Source of the DNA: Bacteroidales bacterium
GTDB lineage: Bacteria > Bacteroidota > Bacteroidia > Bacteroidales > Bacteroidaceae
Assembly (NCBI GenBank): GCA_004556745.1
Contig: SFFY01000025.1
Span: 1-33,413 of the forward strand
Length of the DNA stretch: 33,413 bases
Direction of reading: 5' to 3'
Program-made: the position numbers and the translations under genes
Notes under the pieces: model-generated
Database searches by the model: none
What the model saw: the letters and a program-made list of their open reading frames with translations, nothing else
What the model was told of the DNA's origin: nothing
Shown here: one piece after another, positions 24,813 through 33,138 of the stretch
Layout of the letters: the number at the start of each line of letters is the position of its first letter
Position numbering within the stretch: the first letter of the stretch is position 1

Positions 24813-27071
24813 TTAACTCTCCAATAACTTTTTCACCGCCTGTTCTTCGCCTACCACCCACAGCGTGTCGCCGCGCATTATTTTTCTTTCGGCGGTGGCG
24901 TAGGCAATCACATCGTTTTCCTCTTCAAATCCTATCACCATGCAATGGTGGCGGCTGCGAATGCCGCTGCCGCTGAGCGTGTGTCCCTCAAAAGGCGAAC
25001 CGTCCTTGATGATGAGGCGGCGCACCGCGAGCCGCACACCTCCCGAGGCCTCGGCCATATCGGCGTGCACCTCGCTCTGCAAGCGTGCGGCAAAGGCGGC
25101 GATGCCCGCGTCGTCGCCGATGGCCTCGATGCCGTCGCCGGGAAAGATGCGGGTGTTGCCGTCGGGGATATTGATGCGATAATCGCCGCGCCTGATGGCC
25201 ACCACCATCACGCCGTCGGTGTGGCTCACGCTGAGTTCGGCGAGCGTGCGTCCGCCCCAGCGCGAGTTGGCAGGGATTTCGAGCTGCGCGATATGTATGT
25301 TGCGGGCTTCGAGCCTGCGGGCATAGGCGGGCATTCCCGCCACGGCGGCGCGGCGCGCGCTGACTTCGCGGATCTTGAGATTTTGCATAAATGTGCGCTC
25401 CATCTTGATGCTCACCCACTTCACGCCGCGCGAGGCCACCATGACCGCCACGATGAGCAGCGAGGCGGCCACGTGGAACGGCCACCAAAAGGGCGAGAGG
25501 AAGTCGAGCACATAGTACACCACGGCGGCGGCCAACAAGTAGCGCACCGCAAAGGTGCTCCACAGCCCGACCCGTGCGAGGCGGCCGCGCCGCGCAATGC
25601 TTTTCCATTCCTCCGAATGGTTCTTGCGCATCACTATGGCACGCAGGAAGGGCGAGGCCACCAGTATGGTAAGCACGCCGCACACCACGTTGCCGGGCCA
25701 ATGTCCCAGCACGCCGCGCGAGGCGGGTAGGAGCGAGGCGAAGGAGATGCCCACAGCCGCCACGCAGAGCGTAGTGTAGGCCACGGAGATACCCGTCAGG
25801 GCGATGAGCAGGCGTTTCCAGTCGGAAGCATCGCCCGTCTTCTTGGCGCGGCGGCCGCGCGGGGCGTGTCCTGCCATGCGGCGCACGGGTTTCGGCAGGG
25901 AGCGTTCCAACCAGCCGTAGGCCGGTGCGGCGGCACGTATCATGTAAGGGGTGAGGAACGTGGTGATGATGCTCACAGCCACTACCACGGGATAGAGGAA
26001 ATCGGCAGTCACATGGAGCGACACGCCGAGAGCGGCGAGGATAAAGGCAAATTCGCCGATTTGCGCCAAAGAGAAACCGCATTGCACCGCCACGCGCAGC
26101 GGCTGCCCCGAGAGCAGGAAACCAGTGGTACCGAATACGGCCTGCCCCACAATGATGGCGAGGGTGATGGCCAGTATAGGCAGCCAATACTCCGCCAGCA
26201 CGGCAGGGTCGACCATCATGCCGACGGAGACGAAGAAAATGGCACCGAAGAGATCCTTCACGGGAGTCGTGACACGCTCTATGCTCTCCGCCTCGACCGT
26301 CTCGGCCAGGATACTGCCCATCATAAACGCGCCGAACGCGCTGCTATAGCCCGCCTTCGACGCAATCACCACCAAAAGGAAGCACAGGCCCACGCTGACC
26401 ACCAGCAGCGTCTCACGGTTCATCCACTTCCGCGTGCCGCGCAGAAACAGCGGCACCACGTACACGCCCACCACGAACCAGAGAATGAGGAAGAAACCGA
26501 GTTTGAGCAGGCTGCCCATCAGTTCCGCGCCCTCGAAATGGCGCGACACGGCCAGCGCGCTCAGCACCACCATGAGCAAAATGCCGAGAATGTCTTCGAG
26601 GATAAGCACGCTCAATACCTCGCCGGCAAACTTCTGCTGCCGCAGTCCGAGGTCGTCGAGGGCTTTATAGATGATGGTGGTGGACGACATGGCCAGCATG
26701 CCGCCGAGGAAGAGGCTGTTCATGCTGTCCCAACCGAAAAGCGTGCCCAAAAAACGGCCTACGCCGATCATGCAGAACATGACGGTGCAGGCCGCTATGA
26801 CGGGGCCGATGCCCATTTTGACGATTTTCTTGAAGGAAAACTCGAGCCCGAGGGTGAACATCAGGAAAATCACGCCGATTTCCGACCAGAGGTGTATGCT
26901 CGTCAAGTCCTCTACCGACGGCGTGTAGGGCATGTGCGGGCCGGCGAGAAAGCCTGCCACGATATACCCCAGTACGAGCGGTTGCTTGAGACGCTTGAAG
27001 ATGAGCGTCACCACGCCCGCCACAATGAGGATGAGGGCGAGGTCGGAAATCAGGGGCGCAAGGTTGTCCAT
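24813..27071 (-). CDS. monovalent cation:proton antiporter, CPA2 (KefB-like) with two TrkA-C domains
   Basis: 752 residues. The N-terminal ~390 residues are a Na+/H+ exchanger membrane domain of about 12 segments (ISDLALILIVAGVVTLIFK, LVLGYIVAGFLAGPHM, LGLEFSFKK, MSSTTIIYKALDDLGL, AFGAFMMGSILAET). A second membrane block of unusual place follows at about 425-560 (IALTGISVAYTTLCVAAVGI, YLLAAAVVYYVLDFLSPFWW). The C-terminus has two RCK/TrkA-C domains (about 590-665 and 675-752; each ends in PGDGIEAIGD or RGDTLWVVGE). No NAD-binding TrkA-N domain is seen. It exchanges K+ or Na+ for H+ at the inner membrane (family knowledge). It starts 3 bases after the pepT stop, so the two form an operon. Confidence 0.9.
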   Translation of the reverse strand: MDNLAPLISDLALILIVAGVVTLIFKRLKQPLVLGYIVAGFLAGPHMPYTPSVEDLTSIHLWSEIGVIFLMFTLGLEFSFKKIVKMGIGPVIAACTVMFCMIGVGRFLGTLFGWDSMNSLFLGGMLAMSSTTIIYKALDDLGLRQQKFAGEVLSVLILEDILGILLMVVLSALAVSRHFEGAELMGSLLKLGFFLILWFVVGVYVVPLFLRGTRKWMNRETLLVVSVGLCFLLVVIASKAGYSSAFGAFMMGSILAETVEAESIERVTTPVKDLFGAIFFVSVGMMVDPAVLAEYWLPILAITLAIIVGQAVFGTTGFLLSGQPLRVAVQCGFSLAQIGEFAFILAALGVSLHVTADFLYPVVVAVSIITTFLTPYMIRAAAPAYGWLERSLPKPVRRMAGHAPRGRRAKKTGDASDWKRLLIALTGISVAYTTLCVAAVGISFASLLPASRGVLGHWPGNVVCGVLTILVASPFLRAIVMRKNHSEEWKSIARRGRLARVGLWSTFAVRYLLAAAVVYYVLDFLSPFWWPFHVAASLLIVAVMVASRGVKWVSIKMERTFMQNLKIREVSARRAAVAGMPAYARRLEARNIHIAQLEIPANSRWGGRTLAELSVSHTDGVMVVAIRRGDYRINIPDGNTRIFPGDGIEAIGDDAGIAAFAARLQSEVHADMAEASGGVRLAVRRLIIKDGSPFEGHTLSGSGIRSRHHCMVIGFEEENDVIAYATAERKIMRGDTLWVVGEEQAVKKLLES

Positions 27072-27074
27072 AAA

Positions 27075-28304
27075 TCAGATCTTGCTTCGTCCCACTCTTT
27101 CGCAGATTTTCACTACCACCATCGAGGCTTTCTCCAGCGAGGGTATGGGCAGGAACTCGTGCGGACCGTGGAAATTCAGACCGCCCGCGAAGATGTTGGG
27201 GCAAGGCAAACCCTTGAAACTGAGCTGTGCGCCGTCGGTGCCGCCACGAATGGCACGCACGCGCGGCTGAATGCCGCAGTCCTTCATGGCATCGAGGGCG
27301 GTGTCGATGATGTGCATCACGGGCTCCACCTTCTCGCGCATATTATAATATTGGTCGGAAAGGGTTACCTTCACCGTACCTGCGCCGTACTTCTTGTTGA
27401 GCAGTTCGCCCACGGCGGCGGCATATTCCTTGCGCTCCTCGAAACGGGTGCGGGAGTGGTCGCGTATGATGTAGGTGAGCGTGGCTTTCTCCACGTTTCC
27501 GCTCATGCCGAGCAGGTGGTAGAAACCCTCATATTCGGCTGTGCGCTCAGGCGTTTCGGCAGCGGGCATCAGGGATGCATACTCCGTGGCCACGCGTGCG
27601 GCGTTAACCATCTTGTTCTTGGCATAACCCGGGTGAACGCTAACGCCCGTTACCTCTATCTTGGCAGAGGCGGCGTTGAAATTCTCAAATTCCAGTTCAC
27701 CCAGTTCGCCGCCGTCCATGGTGTAGGCAAAGTCGCAACCGAATTTCTCCACATTGAAGCGGTGTGCGCCGAGACCGATTTCCTCGTCGGGGTTGAACCC
27801 AACGCGGACGCGCCCGTGCTTGATTTCGGGGTGCGCGATGAGGTAGACCATTGCCTGCACGATTTCGGCGATGCCCGCCTTGTCGTCCGCGCCGAGGAGC
27901 GTGTGGCCGTCGGTCACGATGATGTCCTCGCCCACGTGGTCGAGCAGTTCGGGGAACTTCTTCGGTGAGGTCACGATGCCTGCCGCCTCGTCGAGCACAA
28001 TGTCGCCGCCATCGTAGTTCTTGACAATACGCGGCTTAACGTCCTTGCCAGAGCAGTCGGGGCTTGTATCCATGTGGGCGATGAAGCCCACGGTGGGCAC
28101 CGCCTCGTCGGTGTTGGCAGGGAGCGTGGCATAGACGTATGCGTGCTCGTCAATCTCCACTTCCGTAAGCCCGATGCCTTCCAGTTCCTCTTTCAGGAAG
28201 CGTGCCAAGGTCCATTGCTTCTCCGTGCTCGGAGTGGTCTCGGCATCTTCTGCCGACTGGGTGTCGAAACTTACGTACTTCAAAAATCTTTCTACGATGG
28301 TCAT
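27075..28304 (-). CDS. pepT: peptidase T (tripeptide aminopeptidase)
   Basis: 409 residues, the usual length. PepT is a cytoplasmic M20B zinc peptidase that removes N-terminal residues from tripeptides. Family blocks: MTIVERFLKYVSFDTQS, VGFIAHMDTSPDCSG (first His-x-Asp ligand), LGADDKAGIAEI (bridging Asp), NPDEEIGLGAHRF (catalytic Glu-Glu), YTMDGGELGELEFENFNA (Asp ligand) and GLNFHGPHEFLPI (last His). The start is clear. It lies 39 bases from a promoter-like motif inside a dispersed repeat and is followed at once by the antiporter gene. Confidence 0.97.
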   Translation of the reverse strand: MTIVERFLKYVSFDTQSAEDAETTPSTEKQWTLARFLKEELEGIGLTEVEIDEHAYVYATLPANTDEAVPTVGFIAHMDTSPDCSGKDVKPRIVKNYDGGDIVLDEAAGIVTSPKKFPELLDHVGEDIIVTDGHTLLGADDKAGIAEIVQAMVYLIAHPEIKHGRVRVGFNPDEEIGLGAHRFNVEKFGCDFAYTMDGGELGELEFENFNAASAKIEVTGVSVHPGYAKNKMVNAARVATEYASLMPAAETPERTAEYEGFYHLLGMSGNVEKATLTYIIRDHSRTRFEERKEYAAAVGELLNKKYGAGTVKVTLSDQYYNMREKVEPVMHIIDTALDAMKDCGIQPRVRAIRGGTDGAQLSFKGLPCPNIFAGGLNFHGPHEFLPIPSLEKASMVVVKICERVGRSKI

Positions 28305-28341
28305 AATATAATGAATGAATGAGTTTTAGTAGGGGCGTTTT

Positions 28342-28415
28342 GCAAAGATAGTGCAAGGCGAGAGCAGAAGACCCAAACTTGCTTGATGTCTTATGCCGAG
28401 CCGCAGCCTATCTTA
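28342..28415. repeat. dispersed ~70-bp repeat, copy 2
   Basis: GCAAAGATAGTGCAAGGCGA through GCCGAGCCGCAGCCTATCTT, with AAGATAG/CTATCTT ends and central CAAACTTGCTTG. Same orientation and same distance to a downstream minus-strand start codon as copy 1. Confidence 0.9.
28343..28350 (-). promoter_or_regulatory. promoter -7 candidate for pepT, inside the repeat
   Basis: Minus-strand TATCTTTG fits TAnnTTTG. TTTG occurs 23 bases upstream, slightly further than the usual 19-21. It lies 39 bases before the pepT start codon. Confidence 0.5.
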
Positions 28416-28449
28416 TTAAAAACGCCCGCCACATAAATGAATGAATATC

Positions 28450-28917
28450 CTAAAATTCGTCGTTGGCGTACAGGTAGTCGAAGGTGCATTGCTTCCACTC
28501 GAAGATCTCTTCGGGCTTGAAGAAGCGCGCCAGTTCCACTTTGGCTGTCTCGGGCGAGTCGGAAGCATGCACGATGTTTTCTTGGAAGCTCACGCAATAG
28601 CTGCCGCGGATAGTGCCGGGAGCAGCGTTGCGGCCGTTGGTCGGGCCTGCCAGCGTGCGCACAGCAGCGATAGCGTCCACGCCTTCGAGGCAGAGGGCTA
28701 CCACCGGGGCGGTCATCATAGAGTCCTTCACGCGTTGGAAGAACGGCTTTTCGGCAAGGTGGGCGTAGTGCTCGGAGAGCAGTTCGTCTGTGAGTTGCAT
28801 CATCTTCATACCGCAGATGCGGAAGCCTTTTTTCTCAAAGATGCTGATGATTTCGCCGGCCAGTGCGCGTTGCATCGTGCAAGGCTTGAGCAATACGAGG
28901 GTTTTTTCAAGTGCCAT
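28450..28917 (-). CDS. ndk: nucleoside diphosphate kinase
   Basis: 155 residues. Ndk moves the gamma phosphate between nucleoside triphosphates and diphosphates via a phosphohistidine. Seen: EKTLVLLKPCTMQRALAGEI, FRICGMKMMQLT, HYAHLAEKPFF, the loop RTLAGPTNGRNAAPGTIRG and the active site NIVHASDS (His about 117). The sequence is complete with a normal start. In many Ndk proteins the residue after KP is D; here it is C (KPCTMQ), a mild variant. Its own promoter candidate lies 41 bases upstream. It is separated from pepT by the REP/repeat cluster. Confidence 0.97.
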   Translation of the reverse strand: MALEKTLVLLKPCTMQRALAGEIISIFEKKGFRICGMKMMQLTDELLSEHYAHLAEKPFFQRVKDSMMTAPVVALCLEGVDAIAAVRTLAGPTNGRNAAPGTIRGSYCVSFQENIVHASDSPETAKVELARFFKPEEIFEWKQCTFDYLYANDEF

Positions 28918-28957
28918 AGTTTTTTAGATTTAGATTAAGGTTATAGGTATCTTATGG

Positions 28958-28965
28958 CAAAGTTA
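28958..28965 (-). promoter_or_regulatory. promoter -7 candidate for ndk
   Basis: Minus-strand TAACTTTG (TAnnTTTG) with CTTG 20 bases upstream in place of TTTG, 41 bases before the ndk start codon. Confidence 0.6.
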
Positions 28966-29139
28966 TGTATTTTCTTATAGGCAAGCAAGGTTATTTGCCC
29001 CTCAAAAGCGATTTAAAAAAGAAAAAAGCGAGAAAAAAGCACCCCGCCGCCGAGAAAATCCGCCTTTTCATAGAAAACATCAGAAAAAACAGTTTGCTCC
29101 TTGAAAACATTTTGCGAATTTTGCACCGCAATTTTGAGC

Positions 29140-29171
29140 ATCTACTTGTTTACGTGTCTACTCGTCTACTA
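29140..29171. repeat. octamer microsatellite, GTYTACTC units
   Basis: Four 8-bp units: ATCTACTT, GTTTACGT, GTCTACTC, GTCTACTA. It ends 34 bases before the start codon of the lipoprotein gene. Confidence 0.85.
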
Positions 29172-29205
29172 CAACATTAACCAACCAAATAAATTTTTAC
29201 GCTTT

Positions 29206-29880
29206 ATGAAAAAAATCATTCTCTCCCTCTCCGTAGTGCTCGGCTCAGCCTTGCTCACCTCATGCGGCGGCACCGGCACAAGCGCACTCCTCGGCGGTGC
29301 AGGTCAAACGCTTCTTGGTGGCGGTCAGACTGCGGCCGGCGGCACGACGCAGGCCACAACCTCTGCCTTAGGCGGCGTGCTCGGCAGTCTGCTTGGCAAT
29401 CTCCTTGGCACCAACACCGTGTCGCAGGCAAACATTCAGGGCACGTGGAATTACGTGGGTCCTGACTGCGTATTCGAATCTGAAAACTTTCTTGCCAAGG
29501 CAGGCGGCGAAGTAGTGGCGCAAAAGGTGGAAAGCCAAATCAGCGGTGCACTCTCTAAAATCGGTGTAACAGCCGGCAAGTGCTCCTTCACCTTCAACGC
29601 CGACAACACCTACACCGCCAACATCGGCGGCCGCGCCATCTCGGGCCAATACACGCTCGACACTGCCAACAGCACCATGACGATGACCTACCTCGCCGGT
29701 CTCGGCAAGCTCACGCCCAAGGTGTCCCTCAACGCCGGCAAACTCAGCCTGCTCTTTGAGAGCGACAAGCTCCTCAGCCTCGCCAACACGCTCACTTCGC
29801 TCAAAGGCGGCAATAATGCCCTCAGCAGCATTGTGTCGTCTTACCAAGGCATGTATATCGGCCTGCAAATGACGAAATAA
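29206..29880 (+). CDS. DUF4923-type lipoprotein
   Basis: 224 residues from the ATG at 29206 (MKKIILSLSVVLGSALLTSC), a lipoprotein signal with lipobox LLTSC; upstream in-frame starts would bury it. After a Gly/Thr-rich linker with three LLGG-type repeats comes the DUF4923-like domain: NIQGTWNYVGPDCVFESENFL (about 103 onward), KCSFTFNADNTYTANIGGRA, ISGQYTLDTANSTMTMTYLA and LFESDKLLSLANTLTSLKGG. This lipocalin-like beta-rich family is of unknown function and common in Bacteroidales. It is monocistronic with its own terminator. Confidence 0.85.
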   Translation: MKKIILSLSVVLGSALLTSCGGTGTSALLGGAGQTLLGGGQTAAGGTTQATTSALGGVLGSLLGNLLGTNTVSQANIQGTWNYVGPDCVFESENFLAKAGGEVVAQKVESQISGALSKIGVTAGKCSFTFNADNTYTANIGGRAISGQYTLDTANSTMTMTYLAGLGKLTPKVSLNAGKLSLLFESDKLLSLANTLTSLKGGNNALSSIVSSYQGMYIGLQMTK

Positions 29881-29903
29881 TTATTTTAAGAGGTAATAAG
29901 AAT

Positions 29904-29940
29904 GCTGCCTTCGACTCGTGCTAGTCGAGGGCAGCTTTCT
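29904..29940 (+). terminator. terminator of the lipoprotein gene
   Basis: GCTGCCTTCGACT pairs with AGTCGAGGGCAGC (one G-T pair) around a 6-nt loop, then TTTCTTG. Confidence 0.85.
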
Positions 29941-29984
29941 TGTTTCACCGTCTCCTTCCTGCATTTCAGACATAATCCTGACAT

Positions 29985-30018
29985 GAACATTGCGCTTATT
30001 TGGCTTAACGCAATGTTC
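29985..30018. repeat. perfect 10-bp inverted repeat
   Basis: GAACATTGCG (29985) and CGCAATGTTC (30009) are perfect complements with a 14-nt loop. It lies in the 312-base gap between two convergent genes, where no gene is seen. Function unknown. Confidence 0.6.
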
Positions 30019-30135
30019 GTTTACAACAGACGTTTTCTCGCCATGGTAGAGTTGAACCAACGTTTGTGCAAGTGAGCGCCATATTGTCGAGCGCAGCCGA
30101 AATGTCAAGAAAAGAGGCATATATATGAACGCACA

Positions 30136-30167
30136 GCGAGGGCGCACCGATATCGGTGCGCCCTCGC
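30136..30167 (-). terminator. perfect 32-bp palindrome after the C1 peptidase gene
   Basis: GCGAGGGCGCACCGAT is followed directly by its full reverse complement with no spacer. It lies 25 bases past the minus-strand stop codon at 30193 and probably acts as a terminator, although the T-run is on neither side in a standard place (TTATTAT on the plus side). Confidence 0.65.
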
Positions 30168-30192
30168 TTATTATATCTATAGCTGTATAAAA

Positions 30193-31389
30193 CTACAAAC
30201 CGAGTTTCTTGGCGATGTGGGCGGGAATGGCACTCTTGTGGATGAGGATGTTCATCGTCTTGTATGCTACGTAGGCCTTAGAGGCATAGAACATGCCATG
30301 GTACTTGCCGTAGTCGCCCCAAGAGTTCTTGACCATGAAGTATTCGTCGCCCTGCTTGTTCTTGGCGAGGCCGTAGATCACCATGCCGTGGTCGTCGGTG
30401 GTCTCCCAGTTGTCATAACCGAGCTGGCGGAGTTCCTGCGTGATGGTCTTTTCGTCGTTGGAGGTCTTGATGGCTGCGCCGTTCTGGGCGTTGCTACCCG
30501 TCCAGCGGGCGGCGTCGGAACCGGTGATGTCGTTGTCTTTGAGCGTAGCAGGCACGCGGGCCACACCGTCGCGGCTGAAATAGCTCTCGCTCACGTCGGC
30601 ACCCCATGCGAAGGTGTAGCCATTGCGCACAGCGGCGTCGCACACTTCCATGAACTCGTCGAGCGGCAGATTGTAGCTCTCGGCCCAGCGCCAGTTGTCC
30701 TGGATTTCGAGGATAAACTTGGTGTAGAAGGGATGGTGGGTGTAGGAGGTGAGGGATACGTAGTCGTCGGGGTTGAGACCGAGATAGTCAGTGGCGTATT
30801 GCTGCGGGGTATAAGTCTTGCCGCCGGCAACTACCGTCTTAGGCAGTTCGCCGAAATAGTTCTTATAGATATTGGAGAGGTCGCTCTTCCAGGTGGGCGA
30901 GATTTTCTTCAGGTTGCCCTTGGCGATGGCGCTGACATAGGCGGAAGCCACGGCATCGAGCTGGTTGAAGTTGAAGAGTGAGTCGCCATAGAGAGAACCG
31001 GGGAAGGGCATGGCGTCCTGCGGCACGATGCCGTAGTGCTTGAGGCAATAGATGGCATCGTAGAACGAACCGCCCTGCGAGAAGCTGGCGTCGCCGTGGG
31101 TGCGAATGGCCTTGTCGGCGCGGTCCATATAGGTGTTGTAGACGAGGAAGGACTCGCAGAGGTCGTGCTCGCCCTTGCCCATGCGCAGGAGTTCGGCTTC
31201 GAGGAAGCCAAGGGAGGAGTACGCCCAGCAGGTGCCGGAGCGGTGCTGGTCTTTAACGGAGGTGATGGGGTTTTGCTTGATGACGGTGAACTCTACGGAG
31301 TCTTTCTTCACCTCTTCTTTTTTCTTCTTTGCCATTACGGCTGTGGCGGGCACGAGGAGCGCCAAGGCCACGAGGATGATTTTTTTCAT
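30193..31389 (-). CDS. secreted C1-type cysteine peptidase (bleomycin hydrolase/PepC-like)
   Basis: 398 residues. A signal peptide (about 1-20, MKKIILVALALLVPATAVMA) is followed by a Lys-rich linker and a papain-type core: catalytic Cys in HRSGTCWAYSSLGFLEAELL (Cys54), His in DDHGMVIYGLA (about 333) and Asn in VKNSWGDYGKYHG (about 352). These blocks and the GSFYDAIYCLKHYGIVP stretch match the C1B (bleomycin hydrolase/aminopeptidase C) branch. The signal peptide suggests export, unlike cytoplasmic PepC. It starts 27 bases after the pepP-like gene and probably shares its transcript. Confidence 0.92.
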   Translation of the reverse strand: MKKIILVALALLVPATAVMAKKKKEEVKKDSVEFTVIKQNPITSVKDQHRSGTCWAYSSLGFLEAELLRMGKGEHDLCESFLVYNTYMDRADKAIRTHGDASFSQGGSFYDAIYCLKHYGIVPQDAMPFPGSLYGDSLFNFNQLDAVASAYVSAIAKGNLKKISPTWKSDLSNIYKNYFGELPKTVVAGGKTYTPQQYATDYLGLNPDDYVSLTSYTHHPFYTKFILEIQDNWRWAESYNLPLDEFMEVCDAAVRNGYTFAWGADVSESYFSRDGVARVPATLKDNDITGSDAARWTGSNAQNGAAIKTSNDEKTITQELRQLGYDNWETTDDHGMVIYGLAKNKQGDEYFMVKNSWGDYGKYHGMFYASKAYVAYKTMNILIHKSAIPAHIAKKLGL

Positions 31390-31416
31390 AAAAAATTGAT
31401 AAATAGATATGTTTGA

Positions 31417-32838
31417 TTAGAAAATAATGGGCGATTGGTCTGCATGCGCGGCAAGATATTCCTCTACTTCGGGCACATGGTAGGGTATGCGCTCCTTGCC
31501 GAGGAAGCGGCAGCCTGTGGGGGTGATGAGCACGTCGTCCTCGATGCGCACGCCGCCGAAGTCCTTGAATTTTTCAATCTCGTCGAAACAGAGGAACTCG
31601 GCATTCGTGCCCTCGCGCCGCCAAAGGTCGATGAGGTCGGGGATGAAGTAGATGCCCGGTTCGTCTGTGACCACATGGCCTACTTCCAGGCGGCGGGCAA
31701 AGCGCAGGCTGGCAAGGCCGAACTGCGAGGATGGCCGCGTCTCGGCATCGTAGCCCACGTGGATTTGTCCGAGACCTTCCATGTCGTGAACGTCCATACC
31801 CATGGCGTGCCCCAGTCCGTGGGGCAGGAAGAGGGCATGCGCTCCGGCGCGGACGGCTTCGTCCACATCGCCGCGCATGAGGCCGAGGTCTTTGAGCCGC
31901 TCGGTGATGAGGCGGCACACGGCCATGTGAACGTCCCACCAGCGCACGCCGGGGCGGGCGGCGGTGAGGGCGAGGTCGTGGGCATCGACTACAATATTAT
32001 ATATGTCCTTCTGCTGCTGCGTGTAACGGCCGCTAATGGGCGTGGTGCGCGTGTGGTCGGAGCAATAGTTGTTAATCGTTTCGGCTCCGGCGTCGCAGAG
32101 CAAGAGGCGTCCGGCCTCGAGGGGGCGCGGCGAGGGGTAGCCGTGGAGGATTTCGCCGTGCATGGATACGATGCTCTGGAACGAGGGCAGGCAACCATAG
32201 GCAGAGGCGATGCCGTCGAGCACGCCGCCGATGTATTGCTCCGTCACGCCGGGACGGCACAGGCGCATGGCAGCGGTGTGCATCTTATAGCCTATGGCAG
32301 CGGCGCGTTCGAGTTCCTCTATCTCCTCTTCGCTCTTCACGAGGCGCAGCTGCACCACGGCGTCGATGAGCGCTGTAGAAGCCGCCTCGCGCTGCTTGGA
32401 AGGGTGGATGTCGAGGAGGTCCATAATCTGGATTTGGGTATCGTGGCGATAGGGCGGCAGGAAATGCACCGCGCGGCCTTTGGCGCGGGCCTCGCCGACG
32501 AGTTCCGTCAAACGGCTCATAGGCGCAGACGAGCCCATGCCGCTTTCGGCCGCCATGGCCTGCACTGACTGCACTGAACCATACCATACGATGTCGTCGA
32601 TATCAATCTCTTCGCCCACCAAAATCTCTTCGCCGCTGTCGGCATCGATTACGCCGACCAGCCCGTCGCGCTTCTGGCCGAAGAAATAGAGAAACGAACT
32701 GTCCTGACGGAACTTGTAGGCATTGGCGGGATAGTTGAGGGGGCTGTCGTTGTTGCCAAACAGCACAATCAGGCCGTTTCCGACCAGTTCGCGCAATCTG
32801 CGGCGACGCTCTACGTAAGTGCTTTGAGGAAATAACAT
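31417..32838 (-). CDS. aminopeptidase P family (M24B) metallopeptidase
   Basis: 473 residues. It removes N-terminal residues that precede proline. The N-terminal creatinase-like domain (MLFPQSTYVERRRRLRELV, FLYFFGQKRDGLVGVID) is followed by the pita-bread catalytic domain with metal ligands: LLCDAGAE (Asp), CSDHTRT (Asp), HGLGHAMGMDVHD (His), TDEPGIYFIP (Glu) and GVRIEDDVL (Glu). No signal peptide is seen, so cytoplasmic. Together with the exported C1 peptidase downstream it suggests a peptide-scavenging operon. Confidence 0.95.
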   Translation of the reverse strand: MLFPQSTYVERRRRLRELVGNGLIVLFGNNDSPLNYPANAYKFRQDSSFLYFFGQKRDGLVGVIDADSGEEILVGEEIDIDDIVWYGSVQSVQAMAAESGMGSSAPMSRLTELVGEARAKGRAVHFLPPYRHDTQIQIMDLLDIHPSKQREAASTALIDAVVQLRLVKSEEEIEELERAAAIGYKMHTAAMRLCRPGVTEQYIGGVLDGIASAYGCLPSFQSIVSMHGEILHGYPSPRPLEAGRLLLCDAGAETINNYCSDHTRTTPISGRYTQQQKDIYNIVVDAHDLALTAARPGVRWWDVHMAVCRLITERLKDLGLMRGDVDEAVRAGAHALFLPHGLGHAMGMDVHDMEGLGQIHVGYDAETRPSSQFGLASLRFARRLEVGHVVTDEPGIYFIPDLIDLWRREGTNAEFLCFDEIEKFKDFGGVRIEDDVLITPTGCRFLGKERIPYHVPEVEEYLAAHADQSPIIF

Positions 32839-32871
32839 ATCAATATTATTAATATAAATACGTGTTAGTTT

Positions 32872-33138
32872 TTATTTTAGAGTTGCGAGTTCTTGTTCCG
32901 AAAGCCCGGTGGCTTCGCATATATCAGGCAAGTTGAAACCTTTGGCAAGCATTCTGCGTGCTATTTCTATTTTTGCCTGATCAACGCCGATTGCAATTCC
33001 TTCTGCACGACCTTCTTCTCGCCCTTCTGCCCTGCCTTTCTCCTCCGCGCTGTCGATACAGTTCTTCACATCGCGGAAGGCTTTGAGGCTGTCCTCGTAG
33101 TGGCGGAGCTCGGCAGGGAATCGCATAATCATTTCCAT
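32872..33138 (-). pseudogene. duplicated 3' end of a PD-(D/E)XK transposase gene (88-residue ORF)
   Basis: From the ATG at 33138 the frame reads MEMIMRFPAELRHYEDSLKA, FRDVKNCIDSAEEKG, a short EGRA-type repeat, then IEIARRMLAKGFNLPDICEA and TGLSEQELATLK. It lacks the whole nuclease core and equals the C-terminal tail of the gene at 33140-33413, from which it was copied. The stop of that gene and this ATG are 1 base apart. It may be translated, but no catalytic function is possible. An alternative upstream start at 33312 is out of frame with the parent protein and not favoured. Confidence 0.8.

Larger units (their letters stand above)
28329..28431. repeat. REP-like hairpin carrying the 70-bp repeat in its loop
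   Basis: The outer sequence TAGGGGCGTTTT (28330) and AAAAACGCCCGCCA (28418) is the same as at 13599-13622, but the loop here is the whole copy 2 of the dispersed repeat (28342-28415). Confidence 0.65.

Noticed and set aside
25866..27968. A 700-residue plus-strand open frame opposite the antiporter and pepT genes
   Set aside because: It crosses two well-identified minus-strand genes and its composition is that of antisense translation.
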